From JBBDMC01 sp964441935 (lineage in GTDB: Bacteria > Pseudomonadota > Alphaproteobacteria > Rhizobiales > Kaistiaceae): a stretch of 30,864 nucleotides of DNA. Positions 1 through 8,394 of this stretch are shown here, one piece after another. The DNA lies in the NCBI GenBank assembly GCA_964441935.1, contig CAYTXI010000016.1, positions 1-30,864 on the forward strand, written 5' to 3'. Numbering within the stretch: position 1 is the first letter of the stretch; each line of letters begins with the position of its first letter. Under the pieces are notes generated by a model, which saw only the letters and a program-made list of their open reading frames with translations, was not told where the DNA came from and searched no databases. The translations under genes and the position numbers were made by a program.

Positions 1-1601
1 AGCTGATCGGCGACGGCACGCTGGTGGAATTCTCCAGCGTCGTCGACGCGGTCAAATGCGCCCTCGCCATCCAGCGCGCCGTCAAGGCCGCCGCGCCATC
101 AAACGGCGACGGCATCACGCTCAGGATAGGCGTCAACCTCGGCGACATCATCCTCGACGGCGACGACATCTACGGCGACGGCGTCAACGTCGCCGCGCGG
201 CTTGAGCCGCTGGCCGAGCCCGGCGGCGTCTGCGTCGCCTCGATAGTCAACGAGAGCGTCGGCAGCCGCGTCGATGTGACGTTCAAGGACAGCGGCGAGG
301 TGACGGTCAAGAATATCGACCGGCCGATCCGCGTGTGGAAGTGGCATCCGGACAACGATCCCGTCGTCCATCAGTCGGGCCGGCAGACCGGCGCCTCGAA
401 AACCGCGGCCGAGCAACCGTCCGTCGCGGTGCTGCCGTTCAACAACATGTCCGGCGATCCCGAGCAGGAATATTTCTCCGACGGCATCACCGAGGACATC
501 ATCACCGATCTGTCGAAGGCCGGCGGCCTGATGGTGATCGCGCGTAACTCGAGCTTCGCCTACAAGGGCAAGAGCCCGGATATTCGCATCGTCGGCCGCG
601 ACCTCGGGGTGCGCTCGGTGCTGGAAGGCTCGATCCGCCGCGCCGGCAACCGGGTCAGGATTACCGCCCAGTTGATCGACACCGCCACCGGCGGGCACCT
701 GTGGGCCGAGCGCTACGACCGCGACCTGACCGACATTTTCGCGGTCCAGGACGAGGTCACCCAGCACATCGTCGAGGCCCTCAAGGTGACGCTGACTCCC
801 AGCGAGCGGGCGCGGATCACCGACAACCCGACCGACAATGTTGAGGCGCACGACCTGTTTCTGAAGGCGCGCGAGCTGCTCCAGGCGCCCAACCTCAATC
901 GCGAGAAGTATGAACGGGCGAAGGCGTTGATGGAGCGCGCCATTGAACTCGACCCCGACTATGCGCTCGCCCACGCCGGTCTGGCGATGGCCCACATGTT
1001 CAACTATCACAATCGCTGGACCGACGATGCCGACGCCTCGCTGGCATCCGCCAACGACTTTGCGCTCAAGGCGCTGGAGCTGGATCCGAACGAACCGTTC
1101 GCCTATTTCGCGTCCGCGATTCCGGCGCAGTTCCTTCACGACAACCAGCGAACCAAGGCCGCGGTCGACAAGGCGCTGGCGCTCAACCCGAACTACGCGC
1201 CCGCCCTCAATGCCCGTGGCGCCCATGCGATCTACACTGGCCACCCGGAAGCGGCGATCCCGGACGTCGAGCGGGCCATGCGTCTCGATCCCGGATTCAG
1301 CCAGCAATACCTGCATTTCCTCGGCCTTGCTCATTTCCTTCTCGGCCACTACGAGACCGCGGCGACGATGTTCCAAGAGCGGATATTGCTCGCCCCCGAA
1401 ACCGACATCAGCCGGTCAGCGCTTGCTTCGGCGCTGGGGCATCTCGGCCAGATCGACAAGGCGCGGCGGACATGGGCCGAGCTGAAGAAGATCAACCCGG
1501 AATATTCCTTTTCAGAGCACATGGCCCGCCTGCCGTTCACCAACCGACGCGACGTCGAAAGGATGACCGAGGGCCTCGCCAAGGCCGGCCTGCCTGACTG
1601 A
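1..1601 (+). CDS. Class III adenylate/guanylate cyclase-TolB-TPR protein, copy 1 (5' end cut by window)
   Basis: The reading frame is open from the window edge; the first complete codon is at position 3, giving 532 visible residues. Alignment with the third copy puts that residue at 58, so the first metal-binding Asp and the substrate Lys lie outside the window and the full protein should be about 589 aa. The visible cyclase part keeps the second metal Asp (GDGTLVEF) and the DIYGDGVNVAARL block with the purine-selecting Asp and transition-state Asn/Arg. A TolB/FlgO-like domain follows, starting near SVAVLPF (about nt 421) with YFSDGITEDIITDL and YDRDLTDIF blocks, then TPR-like helices to the end. 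No transmembrane segment is seen, so it is predicted cytosolic. The likely reaction is ATP to cAMP (family knowledge). The GTG at 24 is internal, not the start. Confidence 0.9.
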   Translation, partial: LIGDGTLVEFSSVVDAVKCALAIQRAVKAAAPSNGDGITLRIGVNLGDIILDGDDIYGDGVNVAARLEPLAEPGGVCVASIVNESVGSRVDVTFKDSGEVTVKNIDRPIRVWKWHPDNDPVVHQSGRQTGASKTAAEQPSVAVLPFNNMSGDPEQEYFSDGITEDIITDLSKAGGLMVIARNSSFAYKGKSPDIRIVGRDLGVRSVLEGSIRRAGNRVRITAQLIDTATGGHLWAERYDRDLTDIFAVQDEVTQHIVEALKVTLTPSERARITDNPTDNVEAHDLFLKARELLQAPNLNREKYERAKALMERAIELDPDYALAHAGLAMAHMFNYHNRWTDDADASLASANDFALKALELDPNEPFAYFASAIPAQFLHDNQRTKAAVDKALALNPNYAPALNARGAHAIYTGHPEAAIPDVERAMRLDPGFSQQYLHFLGLAHFLLGHYETAATMFQERILLAPETDISRSALASALGHLGQIDKARRTWAELKKINPEYSFSEHMARLPFTNRRDVERMTEGLAKAGLPD

Positions 1602-1609
1602 CTGAGCAA

Positions 1610-1619
1610 CTGGCGCGGC
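1610..1619 (+). repeat. Shared intergenic decamer, first copy (second at 3442-3451)
   Basis: CTGGCGCGGC begins 9 nt after the copy 1 stop and recurs at 3442-3451, beginning 5 nt after the copy 2 stop. It is absent after copy 3. It is probably a relic of the duplicated unit's junction. A regulatory role is not indicated. Confidence 0.6.
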
Positions 1620-1646
1620 GCGATCTTATCCCGTACGAATCCGCTC

Positions 1647-3437
1647 ATGGCTGAAGACCACGCCAGCCGCCGGCTTGCGGCCATCCTCGCCGCCGACGTG
1701 GTCGGCTATTCCCGCATGATGGGCGTCGACGAGGCCGGGACGCTGGCCGCCCTCAAGCACCATCGCGAGAGCCTGTTCGACCCGGCCGTCGCCGAGCACA
1801 ACGGCCGCATCGTCAAGTTGATGGGCGACGGCACGTTGGTCGAGTTCCCGAGCGCGGTCGAGGCGGTCAAGTGCGCCCTCGCGATCCAGACCGCGATAGC
1901 CGCGGGCGGCGGGGTCGCCGGCGCCGGCAAGTCCGGCATCGTGCTTCGGATGGGCATCAACCTCGGCGACATCATCATCGACGGCGACGACCTCTACGGC
2001 GACGGCGTCAACGTCGCCGCGCGGCTTGAGCCGCTGGCCGAGCCCGGTGGCATCTGCGTCGCCTCGATCGTCAACGAGAGCGTCGGCAATCGGGTCGACG
2101 TCGCCTTCGAGGACGGCGGCGAGGTCCACGTCAAGAACATCGAGCGCCCTATCCGTGTGTGGAAGTGGCACCCGCGCGACGCCGCGCCGGCGATCGCCCA
2201 AGCCGCGCCCCGCACCGGCAAGGCGACCGCCGGGACCGAGCCGGCCGCCGAGCGCCCCTCGATCGCCGTGCTGCCCTTCGACAACATGTCGGGCGACCCC
2301 GAGCAGGAATACTTCTCCGACGGCATCACTGAGGACATCATCACCGACCTTTCCAAGGTCGGCGGCCTGCTCGTGATCGCCCGCAACTCGAGCTTCGTCT
2401 ACAAGGGCAAGAGCGTCGACATTCGCACCGTCGCCCGCGATCTCGGTGTCCGCTCGGTCCTGGAAGGCTCGATCCGCCGGGCGGGCAACCGCGTCAGGAT
2501 CACCGCCCAGCTCATCAATGCCGCCAACGGCGCGCACCTCTGGGCCGACCGCTATGACCGAGACCTCACCGACATCTTCGCCGTCCAGGACGAGGTCACG
2601 CAGAAGATCGTCGAAGCGCTCAAGGTGACGCTGTCGCCAGGCGAGCAGGCGCGCATTGCCAACGCGCCGACGACCAGCATCGAGGCGCACGACCTGTATC
2701 TGCGCGCGCGCGGACTCCTGCACGGCACCAAACGCGATCACGCGATGTTCGACCAGGTGATCTGGCTGTGCAGCCGCGCGATCGAACTCGATCCCGACTA
2801 CGCCGAGCCGTATGCAACTCTCGCCTGGGCGCACAACCTCGACTTCCAGAACCGCTGGACCGGCGCCGACGACGCGCTCGACACCGCCGAGCGCTTCGCA
2901 GCCCTGGCCGTAGAGAAAGGGCCCTCGGTCCCCTTCGCGCATTTCATCGCCGCGATGAACGCCTTTTGGCGGAAGGACATCGAGCGCGCCAAAGCGGAAT
3001 CGGAAGTCGCCACACGGCTCAGTCCGAATGATGCCCTCGCCTACGGCATGCAGGGATTTGTGAACATCTACGCGGGCCAGCCCCTGGAGGCGATCCCCGA
3101 GATCGAGCGCAGCATGCGGCTCGATCCCGGCTTCGCCCATCAGGCCATGCAGTTCCTGGCCACCGCGTATCTGGTCGCCGGCAAGTACGAGACCGCGGCG
3201 GCAACCTTCCGCGAACGAATCCGCCAGGTGCCGGACACCGACCTTTCGCGCGGGCTCCTCATTTCGGCGCTCGGCCACCTCGGCGAGACCGACGAGGCGC
3301 GACGCGTTTGGGATGAGTTGGGAAAGGTGAACCCCAAGTATTCATTCGAGAAACATCTGGAGCGCTTGCCGTTCACCAATCCCGCCGATGCCGAGAGGAT
3401 CAAAGAAGGCTTCGCCAAGGCCGGCGTCTCCGACTGA
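1647..3437 (+). CDS. Class III adenylate/guanylate cyclase-TolB-TPR protein, copy 2
   Basis: A 596-aa protein with three regions. The cyclase domain (about 8-165) has metal Asp17 (AADVVGYS), Lys57, Asp61 (GDGTLVEF), purine Asp115, Asn122 and Arg126, so it looks catalytically complete. A Pro/Ala-rich linker (about 170-200) leads to a TolB/FlgO-like domain (about 205-335, from SIAVLPFDNMSGD) and a TPR-rich tail (about 345-596) ending in the RLPFTNPAD block shared by all three copies. Asp at the purine position argues for ATP, hence cAMP, but this is inference. It lies 45 nt after copy 1 without a clear Shine-Dalgarno sequence; the ATG was chosen because SRRLAAILAADVVGYS follows immediately, as in copy 3. 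Copy 2 is the most divergent of the three, with Gly/Ala-rich residues 85-97 replacing the charged stretch of copies 1 and 3. Confidence 0.92.
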   Translation: MAEDHASRRLAAILAADVVGYSRMMGVDEAGTLAALKHHRESLFDPAVAEHNGRIVKLMGDGTLVEFPSAVEAVKCALAIQTAIAAGGGVAGAGKSGIVLRMGINLGDIIIDGDDLYGDGVNVAARLEPLAEPGGICVASIVNESVGNRVDVAFEDGGEVHVKNIERPIRVWKWHPRDAAPAIAQAAPRTGKATAGTEPAAERPSIAVLPFDNMSGDPEQEYFSDGITEDIITDLSKVGGLLVIARNSSFVYKGKSVDIRTVARDLGVRSVLEGSIRRAGNRVRITAQLINAANGAHLWADRYDRDLTDIFAVQDEVTQKIVEALKVTLSPGEQARIANAPTTSIEAHDLYLRARGLLHGTKRDHAMFDQVIWLCSRAIELDPDYAEPYATLAWAHNLDFQNRWTGADDALDTAERFAALAVEKGPSVPFAHFIAAMNAFWRKDIERAKAESEVATRLSPNDALAYGMQGFVNIYAGQPLEAIPEIERSMRLDPGFAHQAMQFLATAYLVAGKYETAAATFRERIRQVPDTDLSRGLLISALGHLGETDEARRVWDELGKVNPKYSFEKHLERLPFTNPADAERIKEGFAKAGVSD

Positions 3438-3478
3438 GCCGCTGGCGCGGCACCGAGATTTGCACTACCTATCTGCCC

Positions 3479-5251
3479 ATGGTCGAAGAGTTTGCGAACC
3501 GCCGACTGGCCGCCATTCTGGCGGCTGACGTCGTCGGCTACTCGCGCATGATGGGCGCCGACGAGAACGGCACCCTGGCCGCCCTCAAGCGCCATCGGGA
3601 GACCCTTTTCGACCCGTGCGTGGTTGAGCACAACGGCCGCGTGGTCAAGCTGATCGGCGACGGCACTCTCGTCGAGTTTTCGAGCGTCGTCGACGCGGTC
3701 AAGTGCGCGCTCGCCATCCAGCGAGCCATCAAGGCCGAGATTCAGGCTCACCCGAACGGCCGCAACATCACGCTCCGCATCGGCGTCAACTTGGGCGACG
3801 TCATCATCGACGGCGACGACATCTACGGCGACGGCGTCAACGTCGCCGCCCGCCTGGAGCCGCTGGCCGAGCCCGGCGGCGTTTGCGTCGCCTCGATCGT
3901 CAACGAAAGCGTTGGCAGCCGGGTCGACATCGCGTTCAAGGACGGCGGTGAGGTGACGGTCAAGAATATTGACCGCCCGATCCGGGTTTGGAAGTGGCAC
4001 CCGGACAACGACCCGATCCCCGATCGGGGCACGCCTTCGGTTGGCTCTTCTGCCCATTCCGACACGCCGTCGATCGCGGTGCTGCCGTTCGACAACATGT
4101 CGCACGACCCCGAGCAGGAGTACTTCTCCGACGGCATCACCGAGGACATCATCACCGATCTGTCCAAGGTCGGCGGTCTGAAGGTGATCGCCCGCAATTC
4201 GAGCTTTGCCTATAAGGGCAAGGCTCCCGACATCCGCATGGTCGGCCGCGACCTAGGCGTCAAGTCGGTTTTGGAAGGCTCGATCCGCCGTGCCGGCAAC
4301 CGGGTCAGGATCACCGCGCAGTTGATCGACTCCGCCGACGGCAGCCATCTGTGGGCGGAGCGCTACGACCGCGACCTCACGGATATCTTCGAGGTCCAGG
4401 ACGAGGTCACCCAGAGGATCGTCGAGGCGCTCAAGGTGACGCTCAGCCCCGGCGAACAGGAGCGCATCACCGACAACCCGACCGAAAACCTCGAGGCGCA
4501 CGACCTGTTCCTGCGAGCGCGCGAGGTCATGGCCGACCCCACCAAGACTCGCGAGATGTTCGAGGAGGTGCGCGGGTTACTCGAGCGGGCCATCGCGCTC
4601 GATCCCAAATACGGCGAGGCATACGCCAGCCTCGCGCTGGCATACGGTCTCGCCTACAACAACAACTGGACCGACGACTTGGCGGCGACGCTTCGCCGCG
4701 CCGACGAACTCGCCACGCGCGCGGTCGAGCTCACCCCAAACGATTCCTATTGCCAGTACATCCTGTCGATGACCTCTGGGTTCAGCCGGGACTACGACCG
4801 ATCGAAGGCTGCCGTCGACAGGGCGTTGGAGTTGAACCCCAACAACGCCGCGGCCCTCAATTCACGCGGTGTGTTCCAAATCTTCGCAGGCGACCCCGCC
4901 GACGGGATCGCCGACATCGAGCGTGCCATTCAGCTCGACCCCGTGGGCGCCCCACAATACCTCCACTTCCTCGGTCTCGCCCATCTGATGCTCGGCCACT
5001 TCGAGACCGCGATCGCCCACTTCCGTCAGCGGGTTCTGGCCTCGCCTCGGACCGACCTGACCCGCGCCATGCTAGCCTCCGCTCTCGGCCACCTCGGCGA
5101 GGCAGAGGAAGCCCGCCGCATCTGGCACGAGCTGAAAGGGATCAACCCCGATTACTCTTTCACCATCCACATGAACCGCCTGCCGTTCCGCAATCCTGCC
5201 GACACCGACCGGATCGCCGCCGGCCTCGCCAAGGCCGGATTGCCCGATTGA
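3479..5251 (+). CDS. Class III adenylate/guanylate cyclase-TolB-TPR protein, copy 3
   Basis: A 590-aa protein with the same architecture as copies 1 and 2. The cyclase domain (about 8-165) has Asp17, Lys57, Asp61, purine Asp114, Asn121 and Arg125, all intact. The linker is short, then a TolB/FlgO-like domain runs from SIAVLPFDNMSHD, then the TPR tail. It is closer to copy 1 than to copy 2: both share the SSVVDAVKCALAIQRA stretch, a DNDP linker start and a C-terminus ending AKAGLPD. The TPR stretch around nt 4560-4850 differs most from its sisters. It starts 41 nt after copy 2 with no good Shine-Dalgarno sequence, and its stop is only 5 nt from the convergent DUF6111-like gene. Likely cytosolic cAMP synthesis under TPR/TolB control (inference); GTP cannot be excluded from sequence. 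Confidence 0.92.
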   Translation: MVEEFANRRLAAILAADVVGYSRMMGADENGTLAALKRHRETLFDPCVVEHNGRVVKLIGDGTLVEFSSVVDAVKCALAIQRAIKAEIQAHPNGRNITLRIGVNLGDVIIDGDDIYGDGVNVAARLEPLAEPGGVCVASIVNESVGSRVDIAFKDGGEVTVKNIDRPIRVWKWHPDNDPIPDRGTPSVGSSAHSDTPSIAVLPFDNMSHDPEQEYFSDGITEDIITDLSKVGGLKVIARNSSFAYKGKAPDIRMVGRDLGVKSVLEGSIRRAGNRVRITAQLIDSADGSHLWAERYDRDLTDIFEVQDEVTQRIVEALKVTLSPGEQERITDNPTENLEAHDLFLRAREVMADPTKTREMFEEVRGLLERAIALDPKYGEAYASLALAYGLAYNNNWTDDLAATLRRADELATRAVELTPNDSYCQYILSMTSGFSRDYDRSKAAVDRALELNPNNAAALNSRGVFQIFAGDPADGIADIERAIQLDPVGAPQYLHFLGLAHLMLGHFETAIAHFRQRVLASPRTDLTRAMLASALGHLGEAEEARRIWHELKGINPDYSFTIHMNRLPFRNPADTDRIAAGLAKAGLPD

Positions 5252-5256
5252 GGTCG

Positions 5257-5541
5257 TCAGCCTGGATCAGCCGAATCGGGCTCGGTACGGCCGGGAACGA
5301 TCTTGCCGCCCTCGATGTGTGCCGGCCTGTAGGTGCCGCCGGGCGGGATCACGTTGTAGTGGGTGAAGACCACCAGTGCCAGGAGCAGCGAGCCGGCCCC
5401 GGCGATCGCCAGGAAACCGATCGTCCGCGCTTGCCAGTCTTCGACGTTGGTGAGGCTGCCGCGCGTCAAATACAGCCACGCGCCGTAGGCGGCGAACGGC
5501 ACAAGGAAGACCAACGCATCGATAATGAGGACCCGGCCCAT
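5257..5541 (-). CDS. DUF6111-like small membrane protein
   Basis: A 94-aa protein with two hydrophobic segments, about residues 4-24 and 40-62. The hydrophilic C-terminal tail contains IPPGGTYRPAHIEGGKIVPG. The length, the two-TM layout and the PPGGxYxPAHxxGGxIVPG tail match my recollection of the alphaproteobacterial DUF6111 family, whose function is unknown. Its ATG shares one base with the TGA of the upstream CoA pyrophosphatase gene (5541-5543), so translation is probably coupled. The inner membrane is the expected location. The family name is from memory, not a search. Confidence 0.8.
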   Translation of the reverse strand: MGRVLIIDALVFLVPFAAYGAWLYLTRGSLTNVEDWQARTIGFLAIAGAGSLLLALVVFTHYNVIPPGGTYRPAHIEGGKIVPGRTEPDSADPG

Positions 5542-6188
5542 CAGGCAAACATCCGTTCGTGCAGCGCCCGTATGATCCCCGCCGTCACGCCCCAGATCCT
5601 CCGACCGTCGAAATCCAGCTCATAGAAGAAGCGCTCCCGCCCCATGATAACCCGACTGGCCCGGCGGATGTTCGCCGGCGTCATCAGGAAGGCCATCGGC
5701 ACCTCGAACAGATCCTCGACCTCGTCGCGGTTGAGCACGAATTGGTGCCCCGGCTCGATCCGACCGAGCACCGGCGTCACTCGGTAGCCGGTGCGGGTGA
5801 GATACGGCCCCAGATAGCCGATGACCTCCACCGCCGCAGGATCGAGGCCGATCTCCTCATGCGCCTCGCGCAACGCCGCTGCCGCCGGACCGGCGTCGGC
5901 GGCATCGACCCGGCCCCCGGGGAACGCGATCTGCCCGGCGTGGGCGCTCAGATGCGAGGTGCGCTGGGTCAGGAGCATGCCGACGCCCGGCCGGCGCGCC
6001 ACAACCGGCATAAGGATCGCCGCTTCGTGATAGGTCGCCTCATCGCTCGCGAAATCGGGATTGAGGACGTGGTCGCCGGCGATCGCTGCCGTCGCCGGCC
6101 GCCGGTCGAGGCGCCGCGTCGCACGCGCGAAGAACGCCTCCGGCGAAAAACGAGACGCATCGCTCGGTTTGCCCGGCAGGCCGGTCAT
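5541..6188 (-). CDS. CoA pyrophosphatase, NUDIX family (NudL/YeaB type)
   Basis: A 215-aa protein from the ATG at 6188. It should hydrolyse CoA and CoA derivatives to phosphopantetheine plus 3',5'-ADP. The UPF0035/NudL signature is clear: LLTQRTSHLSAHAGQIAFPG, then GGRVDAADAG and LREAHEEIGLD, a NUDIX box with the one-residue variation usual for NudL proteins. The frame stays open upstream to 6482, but that extra 98-residue stretch is Arg/Cys-rich and not protein-like; homology starts near residue 10 of the shorter form, so I chose MTGLPGK. The Shine-Dalgarno sequence is weak. It is followed by the DUF6111-like gene with a 1-nt overlap and is divergent from the MoxR operon. Confidence 0.9.
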   Translation of the reverse strand: MTGLPGKPSDASRFSPEAFFARATRRLDRRPATAAIAGDHVLNPDFASDEATYHEAAILMPVVARRPGVGMLLTQRTSHLSAHAGQIAFPGGRVDAADAGPAAAALREAHEEIGLDPAAVEVIGYLGPYLTRTGYRVTPVLGRIEPGHQFVLNRDEVEDLFEVPMAFLMTPANIRRASRVIMGRERFFYELDFDGRRIWGVTAGIIRALHERMFA

Positions 6189-6468
6189 CCCGACCCGGAA
6201 CGCGCCCTGCGGCGGATATTCACAATGCGGTGAGGCCACCTGGTCATCGTCGATGCCATGGCATGGAGCCGTTGCGAAACCAACCCGGCGGCCACGGTTT
6301 TGCCTCGCTTTTTGACTGGGATGGCCGGTGGGACGACCCCGCGGCGCTTGGCGGCACCTGCTTCGACCCTCTATTTCAATGGCCCGGCCCGTGTAACAAT
6401 TCATCAGTGCGCGGATTCTCCGCGATTCTAGGCTTACCAAACGCGGCATACGAGGACCAATCGACCTG
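6189..6468. promoter_or_regulatory. Divergent intergenic region between the CoA pyrophosphatase gene and the MoxR operon
   Basis: These 280 nt separate two divergent transcription units, so both promoters are expected here. I see no convincing -35/-10 pair. A short hairpin (GCGGA at 6411-6415, TCCGC at 6419-6423) lies 45 nt before the moxR-like start. A GAGG at 6452-6455 is a distant ribosome-binding candidate. A DUF1285 gene that I recall near this locus in related genomes is not present. Confidence 0.5.
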
Positions 6469-7482
6469 ATGAGCGCCATCAATCAACAGGCAGTTCCCAC
6501 CGACGCCGACCGTATCGTTGCTGAGACCGAGGCCGCGGTTGCCGAGATCAGGGCTGCCCGCGCAGCCATCGGCAAGGTCATCTACGGCCAGGACTCGGTC
6601 GTCGAACGAGCGCTGATCACCATCCTGGCCGGGGGCCATGGCCTCCTTATCGGCGTGCCGGGCCTCGCCAAGACCAAGCTGGTGGAGACCCTGGGCACCG
6701 TGTTCGGACTGACGGCTCGTCGCATCCAGTTTACCCCGGACCTGATGCCCTCCGACATCATTGGTTCTGAGGTCATGGACCAGGCCGCCGACGGCTCGCG
6801 CAGCTTCCGCTTCGTCCCCGGCCCGGTCTTCGCTCAACTGCTGATGGCCGACGAGATCAACCGGGCAAGCCCGCGCACCCAGTCGGCGTTGCTCCAATCC
6901 ATGCAGGAGTATCACGTCACCGTTGCCGGCGTTGGCCACGATCTGCCGCTACCGTTCCACGTTCTGGCGACCCAGAACCCGCTCGAGCAGGAGGGCACCT
7001 ATCCGCTGCCGGAGGCCCAGCTCGACCGCTTCCTTCTGCAGATCGACGTCGTCTATCCCGACCGCGACGCCGAGCGGCGGATGCTGTTCGAGACCACCGG
7101 CTCGACCGAGGTGCGCGCCGAGGCCGTGCTCGACGCGGCGGGTCTGCGCAAGATCCAGCAACTCGTTCGCCGCATGCCGGTCGGTGAATCGGTTATCGAG
7201 GCGATCCTCGAACTCGTCCGCTCGGCGCGTCCAGACGGCAATCCCGACCAGCGCCTGGCCGACGCCATCGCCTGGGGACCGGGCCCGCGCGCGAGCCAGG
7301 CGCTGATGCTTTCTTGCCGCGCCCGAGCATTGATCGACGGGCGCTACGCGCCCTCTCTGGATGACGTGGTCGCCCTTGCCGAGCCCGTGCTCCAGCACCG
7401 CATGGCGCTCGGCTTTGCGGCCCGCGCAGACGGCCTAACCGTTCGCGACGTGATCGCCGACATCAGAGCGCGGATCGGATAG
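6469..7482 (+). CDS. MoxR-family AAA+ ATPase
   Basis: A 337-aa AAA+ ATPase of the MoxR subfamily. Walker A is GVPGLAKT (62-69), the usual MoxR form. Walker B is LLMADEINRA with Asp128-Glu129. The ATQNPLEQEGTYPLPEAQLDRF block is also present, covering sensor 1 and the family signature, followed by the C-terminal lid domain. MoxR proteins act as chaperone-like ATPases that mature or remodel vWA-domain partners, here probably the three genes downstream. It is the first gene of a tight operon: the next ORF starts 6 nt after the stop. It is cytosolic. Family assignment is firm; the client is inferred from gene order. Confidence 0.95.
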   Translation: MSAINQQAVPTDADRIVAETEAAVAEIRAARAAIGKVIYGQDSVVERALITILAGGHGLLIGVPGLAKTKLVETLGTVFGLTARRIQFTPDLMPSDIIGSEVMDQAADGSRSFRFVPGPVFAQLLMADEINRASPRTQSALLQSMQEYHVTVAGVGHDLPLPFHVLATQNPLEQEGTYPLPEAQLDRFLLQIDVVYPDRDAERRMLFETTGSTEVRAEAVLDAAGLRKIQQLVRRMPVGESVIEAILELVRSARPDGNPDQRLADAIAWGPGPRASQALMLSCRARALIDGRYAPSLDDVVALAEPVLQHRMALGFAARADGLTVRDVIADIRARIG

Positions 7483-7488
7483 GCCGCG

Positions 7489-8394
7489 ATGGACCGGTTC
7501 ACAGCCGCGGGGCTCACCGAGGCGAAGGGCATCGCCGCCGGCATGCCCGACCTGCTGATCGAAGCGCGGCGCGTGGCGACAACGGTACTCGCAGGCTGGC
7601 ACGGACGGCGAGTTGCGGGCCGCGGCGAGACGTTCTGGCAGTTCCGGCCCTTCGTCCCCGGCGAGGCGGCGGCATCGATCGACTGGCGGCGGTCGGCGCG
7701 CGACGATCACGTCTATGTGCGCGAGAAGGAGTGGGAGGCCGCCCACACGGTATGGCTGTGGGCCGATCCGTCGGCGTCGATGAATTTCCGTTCGCGGCTG
7801 GCACCCGTCGCCAAACGCCAACGGGGGCTGGTTCTGTTGCTGGCGCTGGCGGAGCTTCTGGCCAACGCCGGCGAACGCATCGGCCTCCTCGGCGTCAGCA
7901 ACCCAATCCTGGCGCGCAACGCATCCGAGCGGCTGGCCGTCCACCTGCCCACGGCCGATGGCCAGCCGGCAATGCCCGACACCCGCCCGCTCCGGCGTTT
8001 CTGCGACCTCGTCGTGATCAGCGATTTTCTCGACCCGATCGACGAACTCGAGGGTGTCATGGACGCGATTCTGAGGGCCGGCGCCCGTGCCCACTTGGTA
8101 CAGGTCGTCGATCCGATCGAGGAGACGTTTCCCTACGCCGGGCGCACCGAGTTCCGCGACCCCGAGACCGGCGACCGCCACGTCGTCTCGCGCGCGGAGC
8201 AGTACCGCGAGGACTACCAGGCGCGACTGGCCGCAGTGCGTGACCGGCTGTCGACCCTTTGCCGCCGGATGGACTGGACCTTCCTCGTCCACCGCACTGA
8301 CCGGCCAGCGACCGAGCCGCTGCTGGCTTTGCACGCCCGCCTCGCCGACCGGCAGCACAGCCTTGGCTACTACACCAGCGGGCGCGCGGCATGA
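7489..8394 (+). CDS. DUF58 domain protein (vWA-like MoxR partner)
   Basis: A 301-aa soluble protein. The DUF58 hallmark is at about 49-81: FRPFVPGEAAASIDWRRSAR followed by VYVREKEWE. A vWA-like segment follows with DPSAS (93-97), fitting the D-x-S-x-S metal-site pattern, and VVISDFLDP further on. DUF58 proteins are regularly encoded after MoxR ATPases and are thought to be their direct partners. The last 4 nt overlap the next gene as ATGA, so translation is coupled. No membrane segment is seen, unlike many DUF58 proteins that carry two N-terminal TM helices. Its exact function is unknown. Confidence 0.92.
   Translation: MDRFTAAGLTEAKGIAAGMPDLLIEARRVATTVLAGWHGRRVAGRGETFWQFRPFVPGEAAASIDWRRSARDDHVYVREKEWEAAHTVWLWADPSASMNFRSRLAPVAKRQRGLVLLLALAELLANAGERIGLLGVSNPILARNASERLAVHLPTADGQPAMPDTRPLRRFCDLVVISDFLDPIDELEGVMDAILRAGARAHLVQVVDPIEETFPYAGRTEFRDPETGDRHVVSRAEQYREDYQARLAAVRDRLSTLCRRMDWTFLVHRTDRPATEPLLALHARLADRQHSLGYYTSGRAA

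Larger units (their letters stand above)
1..5251 (+). repeat. Tandem triplication of the cyclase-TolB-TPR gene
   Basis: Three head-to-tail paralogues share long near-identical DNA blocks in the cyclase domain, such as the segment coding GDGVNVAARLEPLAEPGG, and in the TolB-like domain. They diverge in the TPR half. The two intergenic gaps (45 and 41 nt) share a decamer just after the stop codon, which supports unit-by-unit duplication. Confidence 0.85.

Noticed and set aside
3448..3464. Sigma-54-like GGCAC...TTGCA upstream of cyclase copy 3
   Set aside because: The GG-to-GC distance is one base longer than the strict sigma-54 spacing, and it would place the start site almost on the ATG.
99..4105. 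Long minus-strand ORFs (up to 550 aa) across the three cyclase genes
   Set aside because: They are mirror frames of high-GC coding DNA. They recur at the same place in each paralogue because the sense genes are repeats, and their translations are Val/Asp/Arg-rich with no recognisable family.
4351..5625. 424-aa plus-strand ORF overlapping cyclase copy 3 and running past its end
   Set aside because: It is a +1-type shadow frame, rich in Arg/Pro/Gly, and overlaps three supported genes.
6189..6482. 98-residue N-terminal extension of the CoA pyrophosphatase
   Set aside because: The extension is low-complexity and Cys/Arg-rich, overlaps the moxR-like start, and the family begins near the ATG at 6188.
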